Assembly (NCBI GenBank): GCA_039180675.1
Contig: JBCDDC010000017.1
Location: 1-64,000, forward strand
Direction of reading: 5' to 3'
Source: Thermohalobaculum sp039180675
GTDB lineage: Bacteria; Pseudomonadota; Alphaproteobacteria; Rhodobacterales; Rhodobacteraceae
DNA: 64,000 nucleotides
The notes under the pieces are model-generated. The model did no database searches, had not been told where the DNA came from, and worked only from the letters and a program-made list of their open reading frames with translations. The position numbers and the translations under genes were made by a program. This document shows, one piece after another, positions 53,141 to 60,790 of this stretch. Numbering within the stretch: the stretch's first letter is position 1; each line of letters opens with the position of its first letter.

Positions 53141-53695
53141 ATGCCCCGCGTCCGCACCGTCCCCGCAAGCGAAGTCACGGGTGCTGCCCGCGATGTCTAT
53201 GACCGCGCGGGCACCTACGGGTCGTTCTCATCGCTCGTCGGCGTCATGGCCAACCGCCCGCCGGTGCTGGAGCACACCTTCGGGCTGCTCCTGGATCTGA
53301 AGGCCGAGGGCGTGCTGCCCCAGCGCTATCTGGAACTGGGCCTCGTCACGGTCTCCAAGCTCAACGAATGCACCTTCTGCGTCTCCAACCACACGCCCCG
53401 GCTGAACGCGGCGGGGATCAGCCAGACGGCAGCGGAGAACATCCTCGATTACGAGGCCATCGAGGAATTCGACGCGGTCGACCGGCTGGTGATCGAGTAC
53501 GCAATCGCGGTCACGCAGGATTTCCACCGGGTCCGGGATTCGATGTTCGACCGCCTGCGGGCTCATTTCGACGACGCCCAGATCGTGGAGCTGACCTGGC
53601 GCATCGCGCTCTGCGGCGCATTCAACAGGTTCAACGATGTCCTGCAGACGGAGATCGACGAGGACGTGACGGTCCTTGCCCAAACGGCCTCCTGA
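53141..53695 (+). CDS. Carboxymuconolactone-decarboxylase/AhpD-fold protein
   Basis: Starting at the ATG at 53141 (RBS AAGGAG) gives 184 residues. The long open frame upstream is the antisense of the MBL gene. The AhpD-fold motif is NECTFCVSNHTPRLNAAGI, with the CxxC plus His active site. The helical bundle core and a late LTWRIALCGAFNRFNDVL follow. Family members are alkylhydroperoxidase-like or lactone decarboxylases. A redox or lactone-processing role beside the TRAP/MBL genes is an inference. Confidence 0.85.
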   Translation: MPRVRTVPASEVTGAARDVYDRAGTYGSFSSLVGVMANRPPVLEHTFGLLLDLKAEGVLPQRYLELGLVTVSKLNECTFCVSNHTPRLNAAGISQTAAENILDYEAIEEFDAVDRLVIEYAIAVTQDFHRVRDSMFDRLRAHFDDAQIVELTWRIALCGAFNRFNDVLQTEIDEDVTVLAQTAS

Positions 53696-53736
53696 AGGGC
53701 CACTGCGGAAAGACGGTTGTGAGCGTCTGAGCTTGC

Positions 53737-54636
53737 CTAAATCGCGCCGCTCGCGCGCAGGATCGATGCGCTGAGCCAGATGATCATGCCACCTGCCACA
53801 AGCTGCAGACAGGGCGCCGCGATGGCGGCGATCCCCGAGCCCGTGGCCTGAAGCTGCGCCGCCGCGCGCAGGGTGACGCTGGAGACGGCAACGAGGCTCA
53901 CCAGAGCGCCGGTCCCGAACCCCATCGCGGCAACCGCCGCGGCCCCGGCCAGCAGCAGATCGAGCTGCCAGGCGATGACCAACAGGATCACCGCGCCCGT
54001 GCAGGGCCTGATCGCGACGCTGAGGACGAGGGCCGCCGCCTCCCGGAATGAGCGGAGATGCGCGACATCTGCGGGGTTAATACTGTGCCCCGGACAGCCG
54101 CAGCCCGCATGGCTGTGCTGATGCTCCGGCGCTGGCTGCGCAAAGGCGTGACGGGACAGGCTGCTCGCCCCGCGCCAGACGAGGACCGCACCGATTGCGC
54201 CGATCGCCAGATAGCTGATCGGCGCCAGCACGTCTTCGGTGAGCGATGTCAGCCGCTGGGCCGAGACCTCCAGAAGCCAAAGCCCGCCATAGACGAGGAC
54301 GATCGCCCAGAGTGCCTGAGCAAGGCTCGCCGCCATGCCGATCGCCACGAGACGATGGGACGAGACATGCGAGCCCAGTCCCACGCCACCGATCAGATAC
54401 TTGCCATGCCCGGGGCCGACGGCATGGACGAACCCGTAGGCCGCAGCGGCGGTCATCAGGGCGATCAGGGCACCAGGCTCCGCCGCCCGCACCGCGTGGA
54501 CAGCGCGCGCGATATCGTTCTGGAAGGCGCGCTGCTGTTCGATCGCCCAGGCGGCCAGCGCCGGGAACCAGGCTTGCGCGAGGACCACGAAGCCTATGAT
54601 CAGCAGGACGATGGCGATGGGCAGGCCTATTCGCAT
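53737..54636 (-). CDS. NicO/RcnA-family metal transporter (HoxN/NixA-type superfamily)
   Basis: A 299-residue inner-membrane protein with about six helices. The motif VHAVGPGHGKYLIGGVGLGS marks NicO-family nickel/cobalt transporters, and HQHSHAGCGCPGHS in the central loop is a metal-binding segment. It is the last gene of the zur-headed operon. In this setting it may move zinc rather than nickel, and the direction is not known. It overlaps the DUF1007 gene by 10 bp. Confidence 0.85.
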   Translation of the reverse strand: MRIGLPIAIVLLIIGFVVLAQAWFPALAAWAIEQQRAFQNDIARAVHAVRAAEPGALIALMTAAAAYGFVHAVGPGHGKYLIGGVGLGSHVSSHRLVAIGMAASLAQALWAIVLVYGGLWLLEVSAQRLTSLTEDVLAPISYLAIGAIGAVLVWRGASSLSRHAFAQPAPEHQHSHAGCGCPGHSINPADVAHLRSFREAAALVLSVAIRPCTGAVILLVIAWQLDLLLAGAAAVAAMGFGTGALVSLVAVSSVTLRAAAQLQATGSGIAAIAAPCLQLVAGGMIIWLSASILRASGAI

Positions 54637-55304
54637 TTGAGAACAATCCTGTCTGCGAAGAGAGCACCCACATCCGGCGCATCCGGCGTCTCCTCCCGAC
54701 CCAGGGCGAACAGCGTGACCTGGAGCGCCTCAAGCTCAGCGTTGGGATCGAACGGGATCACCTCGGCCGAGCAGGACTGCCCCGTGTTCGCGCCATGGAC
54801 CTCGGGCTCCTCGGTCACCGAGAACGCGTAGAAATAGGTCTCCTCATAGAAGCCGACCTCCGCCGTCTGATCGGTCATCGAGATCGGCGCCTCCAGATCC
54901 CGCTGGAAGCGCATGACCAGACTTCCATCGACAAGCTCGACATCCATCGATGTCGGGCGCAACATCGCGATCTTCTCATCCGCGATGCTGAGATGCGCGG
55001 AGCCGTTGAAGGCCTCCGGCCAGTCCGTCATGTGCTCGCTGACGCGCTGGCGATCCTCTGGCGCCAGTTTGCCGCCCGCATCCGGCACGATCTCGAGGCT
55101 GCTGAGCGCGTAGAGCGTCTCGAACAGATCGTACCGCCAGATGACCTTTAGCGCCGTGAGCGCCTGCTGATCATCCAGGACGAAACTGACCCCGCCCTTG
55201 ACGAAGACATGAGGGTGCGCGTCCGCCATCCGGACACCGCCAACCGAGGCCAGCGCGGCCGCAAGGAACGCGCCGGAGAAAATGCGTGCAAAACGCCCCA
55301 TCAT
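54627..55304 (-). CDS. DUF1007 periplasmic protein
   Basis: A 225-residue protein with a signal peptide (FLAAALASVGGVRMADA). The mature start HPHVFVKGGVSFVLDDQ is the mark of DUF1007, annotated as a periplasmic partner of NicO-type metal transporters. The His-Pro-His may bind metal at the mature N-terminus. It is coupled by a 4-bp overlap to the COG0523 gene and by a 10-bp overlap to the NicO gene, so the DUF1007-NicO pair probably works as one transport unit. Confidence 0.88.
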   Translation of the reverse strand: MMGRFARIFSGAFLAAALASVGGVRMADAHPHVFVKGGVSFVLDDQQALTALKVIWRYDLFETLYALSSLEIVPDAGGKLAPEDRQRVSEHMTDWPEAFNGSAHLSIADEKIAMLRPTSMDVELVDGSLVMRFQRDLEAPISMTDQTAEVGFYEETYFYAFSVTEEPEVHGANTGQSCSAEVIPFDPNAELEALQVTLFALGREETPDAPDVGALFADRIVLKCE

Positions 55305-56401
55305 GATCCCGCCGCGGCCAGCGAGGGCGCATCCGCCTTGAACGGGCGGAGGTTCGGCAAGAAGCTGGTCATCATATTCGCGGCTCCCTTTCGGCCAGGG
55401 CCACTCACGATCATCACGATCCTCGTCTGCGAGACACCATCCGGCCAGCCATCCAGGATCCGGATCGGGCTCGCGATGTGTCCGACAACGTGGAGAACAC
55501 GGGGGTCATATGGGTGTCCCTCGATCTCCACCAACCCCTTCATCCGTAACAGATCCGGGCCGAATGTCGACTGCAGCGCACGCACCGCACCGTCGAGTGC
55601 GGCGGGATCAACAGGCTCAATCGCTGAGAAACAGAAGGCAGAGGCGGTCTCTCCGTGATTGTTGACGTCATCGTGATGGTGATGGTCATGATGATGATGC
55701 CCGTGATGGTGACCAGAATGGTCGTCCGACCGGTCCTCAAAGCGCAGCCACTCGGCCGCGTCCGGGGGCTTGCCCGCAGGGTCGAACGCGGCCAGCGAGA
55801 ACATGGTCTTGGCATCGGCCTCGTCAGCGTCGATCAGTTCCGCATTCGGATTTTGCCGCCGAAGCGCGTCGCGCAGGTCGCTCAGCTCCCGCGCCGAGGC
55901 GGGATCGCGGGCCAAATCGCTTTTCGTCACCAGGATCAGATCGGCGACGGCAACCTGCCTCTGCGCTTCCGGGAATCGGGCGATCGCATCCGCACCGTTG
56001 ACCGTGTCGACCAGCGTGACAATGCCGTTGAGCGTGAACCGGCTCAGCATGAAATCATTGGTCATGAAGGTCTGGATCAGGGGCACGGGGTCCGCCAGCC
56101 CGGTCGTCTCGATCACCACACGATCAAAGTTCGGGCCCTTGCCACTCTCGGCTTCTTCGAGAAGGCGCAGGAGCGTCAGGCGCACATCGCCCGAGACGGT
56201 GCAGCAGAGACACCCGACCGACATCGCGAAGGCCCGCTCATCGGCCTGGGCGATCAGCCCGCCATCGACCCCAGCCTCACCGAACTCGTTGACGATCACA
56301 GCCGTCTCGCCGAAGCCCGGCTCCGAGATCAGCCGGTTGAGCAGCGTCGTCTTCCCGGCGCCGAGGAACCCGGTCAGGATGGTGACTGGAATACGCCTCA
56401 C
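55301..56401 (-). CDS. COG0523 (CobW-like) GTPase, probable zinc metallochaperone
   Basis: A 366-residue G3E GTPase. Walker A: GFLGAGKTTLLNRL; metal motif: GCLCCTV (CxCC); Walker B/guanine site: VVIETTGLADP and LVTKSDL. A His-rich insert (HHHGHHHHDHHHHDD, about residues 232-246) precedes the CobW C-terminal domain (FGPDLLRMKGLVEIEGHP). In a Zur-linked operon this points to a zinc metallochaperone of the ZNG1/YeiR/ZigA type rather than cobalamin CobW. Cytoplasmic. Confidence 0.9.
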   Translation of the reverse strand: MRRIPVTILTGFLGAGKTTLLNRLISEPGFGETAVIVNEFGEAGVDGGLIAQADERAFAMSVGCLCCTVSGDVRLTLLRLLEEAESGKGPNFDRVVIETTGLADPVPLIQTFMTNDFMLSRFTLNGIVTLVDTVNGADAIARFPEAQRQVAVADLILVTKSDLARDPASARELSDLRDALRRQNPNAELIDADEADAKTMFSLAAFDPAGKPPDAAEWLRFEDRSDDHSGHHHGHHHHDHHHHDDVNNHGETASAFCFSAIEPVDPAALDGAVRALQSTFGPDLLRMKGLVEIEGHPYDPRVLHVVGHIASPIRILDGWPDGVSQTRIVMIVSGPGRKGAANMMTSFLPNLRPFKADAPSLAAAGS

Positions 56402-56688
56402 GGCTCGGTCACCTTTGCGGCGAACGGATGATGCTCCCCCCAGATCCGCGCGGCGTCCCTGGCAATCAGGCGCATCTCGATGCGGTCAAGCTCCTCCAGC
56501 GCGTGCTGGATATCCGGGGCGGTCGCCCGAGCGCGGGCAAAGGCGTTCAAGACCGATCGCGGGCGCCAGGGCAGGATCGCGGAGGCCAGCCAGCCGCGCA
56601 GTTCGGGTGGCAGCCGGTCGAATTCCCGCATCGGGTCTTCCTTGCGGCGCCGGGATTTGAGGCTTGTCCTCGCCTGTCCACCGCGCAT
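56398..56688 (-). CDS. Small DUF6525-like protein
   Basis: A 96-residue basic protein with the pattern SLKSRRRKEDPMREFDRLPPE (start) and RGWLASAILPWRPRSVLNAF, which I recognise as the Rhodobacterales DUF6525 type, function unknown. It overlaps DUF1826 by one base (TGATG) and the GTPase by 4 bp, so it is translated within the zinc operon. A Met at residue 20 is an alternative start. Confidence 0.7.
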   Translation of the reverse strand: MRGGQARTSLKSRRRKEDPMREFDRLPPELRGWLASAILPWRPRSVLNAFARARATAPDIQHALEELDRIEMRLIARDAARIWGEHHPFAAKVTEP

Positions 56689-57323
56689 CAGAACTCATCC
56701 TCCAGATCGAAGATCGGGTCGAGCACCAGGAGAAGCCGCGTCTCCCCGGTCCCCTCGATCGGGGGAGAGCGGTGGAGAAGCCCCGATTTGTGGGCATCGG
56801 GCCAGAGCGTGCCCTTAAGCAGGATCGGGGCGCCGGTCGGCACCGTGAAGACCCGCGTCGGGTCGCCCCCGTCGGTCGAGATGCCATACTGCGTGCCGGT
56901 GCCGCGATAGGTGCAGATCAGCCGCGCACGAACCGTGTCGATGTGGAATTTGCGGCAGAGGTTCGAGCGGATGACATCGAGACGCAGCCGGAGATACGGC
57001 GAGGGCACAATCTCGGAGAAGCGCTCCGAGAGCATCGCGATATCATCGACCAGCCGGGCTTGGGCAGGGCAGATCGGCGTGCCCGCGTCACCGCAGGCAC
57101 GTTCCGCAGCCACCCTCACCTGCCCGGCCTCAAGGATCTGCCTGATCGAGGGCAGATGATCGCCAGGAAGACCGTCGATCCAGGCCTGATCCTCCGGCGG
57201 ACGGCTGCGCCGCCAGATCGTGGCGGCACACCCGGAATGCGTGATCGCCGCAAGCCCGTCCGGCCTGTCGCAGACACCGACGCCGATCGCAGCGTCGCTC
57301 ACAATCTCCCGGACAAGGCTCAT
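56688..57323 (-). CDS. DUF1826 family protein
   Basis: A 211-residue protein of DUF1826, often found in Zur regulons next to COG0523 GTPases. Recognisable blocks: VRAERACGDAGT-like Cys region, DDIAMLSERFSEIVPSPYLR, LRLDVIRSNLCRKFHIDTVR, ARLICTYRGTGTQY and VFTVPTGAPILLKGTLWP, then HRSPPIEGTGETRLLLVLD. The HxD and later His resemble a cupin/dioxygenase-like metal site, but the function is not known. It begins 13 bp after znuA. Confidence 0.85.
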   Translation of the reverse strand: MSLVREIVSDAAIGVGVCDRPDGLAAITHSGCAATIWRRSRPPEDQAWIDGLPGDHLPSIRQILEAGQVRVAAERACGDAGTPICPAQARLVDDIAMLSERFSEIVPSPYLRLRLDVIRSNLCRKFHIDTVRARLICTYRGTGTQYGISTDGGDPTRVFTVPTGAPILLKGTLWPDAHKSGLLHRSPPIEGTGETRLLLVLDPIFDLEDEF

Positions 57324-57336
57324 GCTGCCGCCTCCA

Positions 57337-58440
57337 TCAGACTGCGAGCGCCCTCGCGATGGTCCTCGCGTTGTGGCGCATCATGTCTAGATAGGTGGCG
57401 GCCGGACCATCCGGTCCGGACAGCGCGTCCGAATAAAGCGTGCCGCCGATGGTGGCTCCGGTCTCGTTCGCGATCTGCTGAAGAAGCCGGTTGTCGGTGA
57501 TCGTCTCGACGAAGACCGCCGAGATCCCCTCTTCGCGGATCTGCTCGATCAACTCCGCCACATCGGCCGCGGAGGCTTCGCTTTCGGTGCTGAGGCCGAT
57601 CGGCGCCTTGAAGTCCACGCCATAGCTTTCGGTGAAGTAGCCAAAGGCGTCGTGGGAGGTAACAACCGTCCGCTTCCCGTCCGGCAGCGCCGCCATCATG
57701 CTGCTGATCTCCGCATCGAGTGCCTCGATCTCGGCCACATAGGCCGCGCGGTTCGCCTGGAAGACAGCCGCATGCGCGGGATCTGCCGCTGCGAGGGCGG
57801 CGGTGATGTTGTCGACATAGGTGACCGCGTTCTTGAGACTTTGCCAGGCGTGCGGGTCGAACGCGCCATGGTCGTGGCCGTGCCCATGCCCATGCTCGGC
57901 ATGCTCCTCGTCATGCTCGCCTTCAGCATGCTCGTCATGGTCGTCGTGACCATGTTCGCCTTCCGCATGCTCCTCATCGTGGTGGTCGTGACCGTGCTCG
58001 CCCTCGGCATGCTCCTCATCGTGGTGGTCGTCATGCTTGCCTTCCGCATGCTCGCCATGGCCCTCGTCGCCATGATCATCGGCAAAGGCGATCGGCTTGA
58101 TCCCGCTGGTCGCAACAACCAGCGTTCCGTCGAAATCCGCGGCTTCCGCCAGCCGGTCGAGCCAGCCTTCGAACTCCAGTCCGTTGACGATCAGCACCTC
58201 GGCATCGCTGACCGCGCGGGCATCAGCCGGTGTCGGCTGATAGACGTGGGCATCGCCGTCGGGGCCCACCAGGGTCGTCAACGCCACATGCTCACCGCCG
58301 ATGCGCTTCACGATGTCGCCGAGGATCGAGAAGGTGGCGACCACACGCGTGGTCTCCCCCGCCTGTGCCGTCACTGGGGCGGCGAGCGACAGCGCAAAGG
58401 CAGCGGCCGCGGATTTGAGAAGAGTTCTGCGAATAGTCAT
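57337..58440 (-). CDS. znuA: Zinc ABC transporter substrate-binding protein
   Basis: Starting at the ATG at 58440 gives 367 residues with a signal peptide (LKSAAAAFALSLAAPVTAQA). Cluster-9 binding-protein motifs are VVATFSILGDIVKRIGGEHV, DAHVYQPTPADARAVSDAEV, GAFDPHAWQSLKNAVTYVDN and VTSHDAFGYFTESYGV. An about 75-residue His/Asp/Glu-rich loop (about 140-215) with repeated HDHHDEEHAEGEHG collects zinc in the periplasm. This is the ZnuA rather than the manganese type because of the loop and the Zur context. It is 4 bp from znuB. Confidence 0.93.
   Translation of the reverse strand: MTIRRTLLKSAAAAFALSLAAPVTAQAGETTRVVATFSILGDIVKRIGGEHVALTTLVGPDGDAHVYQPTPADARAVSDAEVLIVNGLEFEGWLDRLAEAADFDGTLVVATSGIKPIAFADDHGDEGHGEHAEGKHDDHHDEEHAEGEHGHDHHDEEHAEGEHGHDDHDEHAEGEHDEEHAEHGHGHGHDHGAFDPHAWQSLKNAVTYVDNITAALAAADPAHAAVFQANRAAYVAEIEALDAEISSMMAALPDGKRTVVTSHDAFGYFTESYGVDFKAPIGLSTESEASAADVAELIEQIREEGISAVFVETITDNRLLQQIANETGATIGGTLYSDALSGPDGPAATYLDMMRHNARTIARALAV
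57870..58080 (-). repeat. Coding repeats in the znuA His-rich loop
   Basis: Tandem units built on atgctcctcatcgtggtgg and ctcgccttcagcatgctc recur several times and encode the EEHAEGEHGHD repeats. Length polymorphism between strains would be expected. Confidence 0.7.
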
Positions 58441-58444
58441 GGAC

Positions 58445-59320
58445 TTACCTCGAGATACCAGGGAGAGGGTTTGGCAGGGCCCGCGCGACGATGCCGCCGA
58501 CCGGCCCGAAAACCAGAGAGAATGCATAGCCGATGCCCGCAACCAGGATGATCGCCGGCCCGGATGGCAGGCTGTAGTGGTAGGAGAGCAGAAGGCCGCT
58601 CAGGCTGGAGAGCATGGCAATGACAACCGACACGACAACAAGCCCGCCGACACCGACAGACCAGAAACGCGCCGCCGCGCCGGGCAAGATCATGATCCCG
58701 ACCGCCATGAGAGTTCCGAGCGCATGGAATCCGCCCACCAGATTGAGCACGACCAGGGTCAGAAAAGTAAAGTGAGTTAACGCGCTCAACCCACTGACAG
58801 ATCTGAGGAATTGTGGATCAGCGCATTCCAGGACTAGGGGCCGGAACAAGGCCGCGAGGATCAGGACCGATATGCTCCCGATGGAGCAGAGAAGGATCAG
58901 CGCCGCATCATCCAGCGCCAGCACCGTGCCGAAGAGGACATGCATCAGGTCCACATTGCTGCCGCGCGTTGAGACGATCAGCACGCCGAGCGCAAGCGAG
59001 ATCAGGTAGAAGGCGGCAAGGCTCGCATCCTCCCGCAACGCCGTGGCACGGGCGACGAAGCCTGAGGCGAGCGCCACGGCCATCCCGGCGATAAGCCCGC
59101 CGATGGTCATCGCGCCCAGCGACAGCCCGGCCCACAGATAACCAACGGCAGCCCCCGGCAGGATCGCATGCGCCATCGCATCGCCGGTCAGGCTCATCCG
59201 CCGCAGGATCAGGAACACCCCTACCGGCGTCGCGCCGATGGAGATCGCGATGCACCCCAGAAGCGCGCGGCGCATAAAGCCGAAATCGGCGAAGGGCTGG
59301 ATCACCGCCTCGTAGATCAT
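58445..59320 (-). CDS. znuB: Zinc ABC transporter permease
   Basis: Starting at the ATG at 59320, overlapping znuC as ATGA, gives 291 residues with about eight membrane helices. ABC-3 family blocks are LLGCIAISIGATPVGVFLIL, RMSLTGDAMAHAILPGAAVG and VLNLVGGFHALGTLMAVGIM. It forms the membrane channel of the ZnuABC importer. The open frame right of 59320 is not permease-like. Confidence 0.92.
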   Translation of the reverse strand: MIYEAVIQPFADFGFMRRALLGCIAISIGATPVGVFLILRRMSLTGDAMAHAILPGAAVGYLWAGLSLGAMTIGGLIAGMAVALASGFVARATALREDASLAAFYLISLALGVLIVSTRGSNVDLMHVLFGTVLALDDAALILLCSIGSISVLILAALFRPLVLECADPQFLRSVSGLSALTHFTFLTLVVLNLVGGFHALGTLMAVGIMILPGAAARFWSVGVGGLVVVSVVIAMLSSLSGLLLSYHYSLPSGPAIILVAGIGYAFSLVFGPVGGIVARALPNPLPGISR

Positions 59321-60060
59321 GCCGCACCCCGGCCGCAGGTATGGGGTACGGTCGCGCATGCCTCGCACATCTGACGGGCGCGGAAATTATTCTCCGCCGT
59401 CAGGACATCCTGCGTGCGGCCATGGGCGATCAGCTCGCGCGCGAGCATCAGCGTTTCGGGGAAATACGCCCGCACCGTTTCGGCGTCATGCAGGACCGCG
59501 AGCACCGTGCGCCCCTCATCATGCCAGCGCCGGATCAGATCGATCAGATCGGCTGTGGTCCGTCCGTCAATCGCCGTGAAGGGTTCGTCCAGCAGCACGA
59601 GCCGCGCATCCTGAAGCAGCAGCCGTGCAAACAGCGCGCGCTGCATCTGACCGCCCGAGAGGGAGCCAATCGGGCGCGCCTCGAGCCCTGTCAGCCCCAC
59701 CGCTGAGATAGCCTCCGCAATGCGCGCACGCTGGGCACGCCCGACCCGGCCAAACGGGCCGATATCGCGCCAGAGGCCCATGGCGACCAGATCGACCAGC
59801 GACAGCGGGAAGGAGCGGTCGATATCCGACTGCTGAGGAAGATAGGCGATATCCTCCTGCGCCGGTCGGCCGAGGGCGACCTGCCCCTCAAGCGGTGCAA
59901 GCGTGCCGATCACCCCTTTCAGCAGGGTCGATTTCCCCGCGCCGTTCGGGCCGACGATCGCCGTCAGGCTCCCCTCGGCGATCTCCGTCTGCAAGCTCTG
60001 CACCGCGGGGAGCCGATCATAGCCGAGGGTGAGGTTCTGAAACGCGACGGCCGGGGTCAT
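59317..60060 (-). CDS. znuC: Zinc ABC transporter ATP-binding protein
   Basis: A 247-residue ATPase started at the ATG at 60060, overlapping the small membrane protein gene as ATGA. Walker A: VGPNGAGKSTLLKGV; Q-loop: IAYLPQQSDID; signature: LSGGQMQRALFARLL; Walker B: ARLVLLDEPFTAID; H-loop: LAVLHD. With znuA and znuB directly downstream, this is the energising subunit of the zinc importer. Confidence 0.93.
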   Translation of the reverse strand: MTPAVAFQNLTLGYDRLPAVQSLQTEIAEGSLTAIVGPNGAGKSTLLKGVIGTLAPLEGQVALGRPAQEDIAYLPQQSDIDRSFPLSLVDLVAMGLWRDIGPFGRVGRAQRARIAEAISAVGLTGLEARPIGSLSGGQMQRALFARLLLQDARLVLLDEPFTAIDGRTTADLIDLIRRWHDEGRTVLAVLHDAETVRAYFPETLMLARELIAHGRTQDVLTAENNFRARQMCEACATVPHTCGRGAA

Positions 60061-60188
60061 AGCGCACCCGGCGTAGACGTCGCCCAGAAGAACGCGGTCC
60101 AGAGCAGCAGGACGATGAAAGCCGCACCCAAAAGGCGCGGCCCCGCCCCCATCAAAAGCAGGCGGAGAATTGGTGAGCGTTCCTTCAC
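60057..60188 (-). CDS. 43-residue single-pass membrane protein between zur and znuC
   Basis: A GTG at 60188 with the SD GGGGAGG upstream starts a 43-residue protein: a basic N-terminus (KERSPILRLLL), then one membrane helix (LLGAAFIVLLLWTAFFWAT) and a short tail. It overlaps the zur stop by GTGA and the znuC start by ATGA, so it is coupled on both sides and very likely translated. No family recognised. It could be a modulator of ZnuABC or of Zn sensing at the membrane, but this is inference. Confidence 0.7.
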   Translation of the reverse strand: MKERSPILRLLLMGAGPRLLGAAFIVLLLWTAFFWATSTPGAL

Positions 60189-60589
60189 GCCGGCATCCTC
60201 CCCGCGCCGCAGGATGCGCAAACACCGTGAACCTCGATCACGTGGCGGGTGGGTTCGAAACCGGATTTTCCGATGACGACGGACAGGTCTTCCACCAGAT
60301 CGGGTGCGATGCTTTCCTCGACGGCACCGCAATCGTCACAGATAGACATGATAGAGGTGTGGTGCCGCCGATTTCTACCCTTGCACGCCATGAAGGCATT
60401 CAGCGATTCAACGCGTCGTACCAAACCTTTATCCATCAAAGCTGCCAGCGCTCGGTAGATGGTCGGGGGCGCGATCTTGGGGTTTGTGTCCTGCAGTTCT
60501 CCGAGCACGTCATAAGCTGAAACGGGCCTGCGATGACGGCGCAGGATCGCGAGCACGCTGTCCGTGGTCTTGCTTCTTTCCCGGCTCAC
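60185..60589 (-). CDS. zur: Zinc uptake regulator (Fur family)
   Basis: Starting at the GTG at 60589 (SD GGAGG 6 bases upstream) gives 134 residues. The winged helix is VSAYDVLGELQDTNPKIAPP plus IYRALAALMDKGLVRRVE. The metal-binding part has NRRHHTSIMSICDDCGAVEE and VCASCGAG, two CxxC pairs forming the structural zinc site. With znuCBA downstream, this is Zur, which represses zinc uptake when zinc is plentiful. It is the first gene of its own operon, with a Zur-type palindrome 41 bases upstream. Confidence 0.92.
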   Translation of the reverse strand: MSRERSKTTDSVLAILRRHRRPVSAYDVLGELQDTNPKIAPPTIYRALAALMDKGLVRRVESLNAFMACKGRNRRHHTSIMSICDDCGAVEESIAPDLVEDLSVVIGKSGFEPTRHVIEVHGVCASCGAGRMPA

Positions 60590-60629
60590 TAGCAGCCCTC
60601 CGTGCCGATGCTGGCAGGGTATAATCAAT

Positions 60630-60642
60630 GTTATATTGTAAC
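60630..60642. promoter_or_regulatory. Zur box upstream of the zur-znu operon
   Basis: GTTATATTGTAAC is an imperfect palindrome close to the alphaproteobacterial Zur box pattern GTTATAATATAAC. It sits in an AT-rich pocket (tataatcaat just left) that also fits a promoter. It would give Zur autoregulation and control of all ten downstream genes. Confidence 0.8.
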
Positions 60643-60790
60643 GCAATTGGCATTGTGAAGGGGGAGATGGGCACCCTCTCAGGCCCGTCACGCCCATCAT
60701 GCCGGGTCCGAACGCGCTCGTCAGATGGAACGTCAGGGCTTGCCTGCAAATGCGACTTACCGGCGCGCCACTGGCATCGCGAAGGGCCGT

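Noticed and set aside
57870..58080. Tandem repeat as a mobile or satellite element
   Set aside because: It lies in frame within znuA and encodes the expected His-rich loop.
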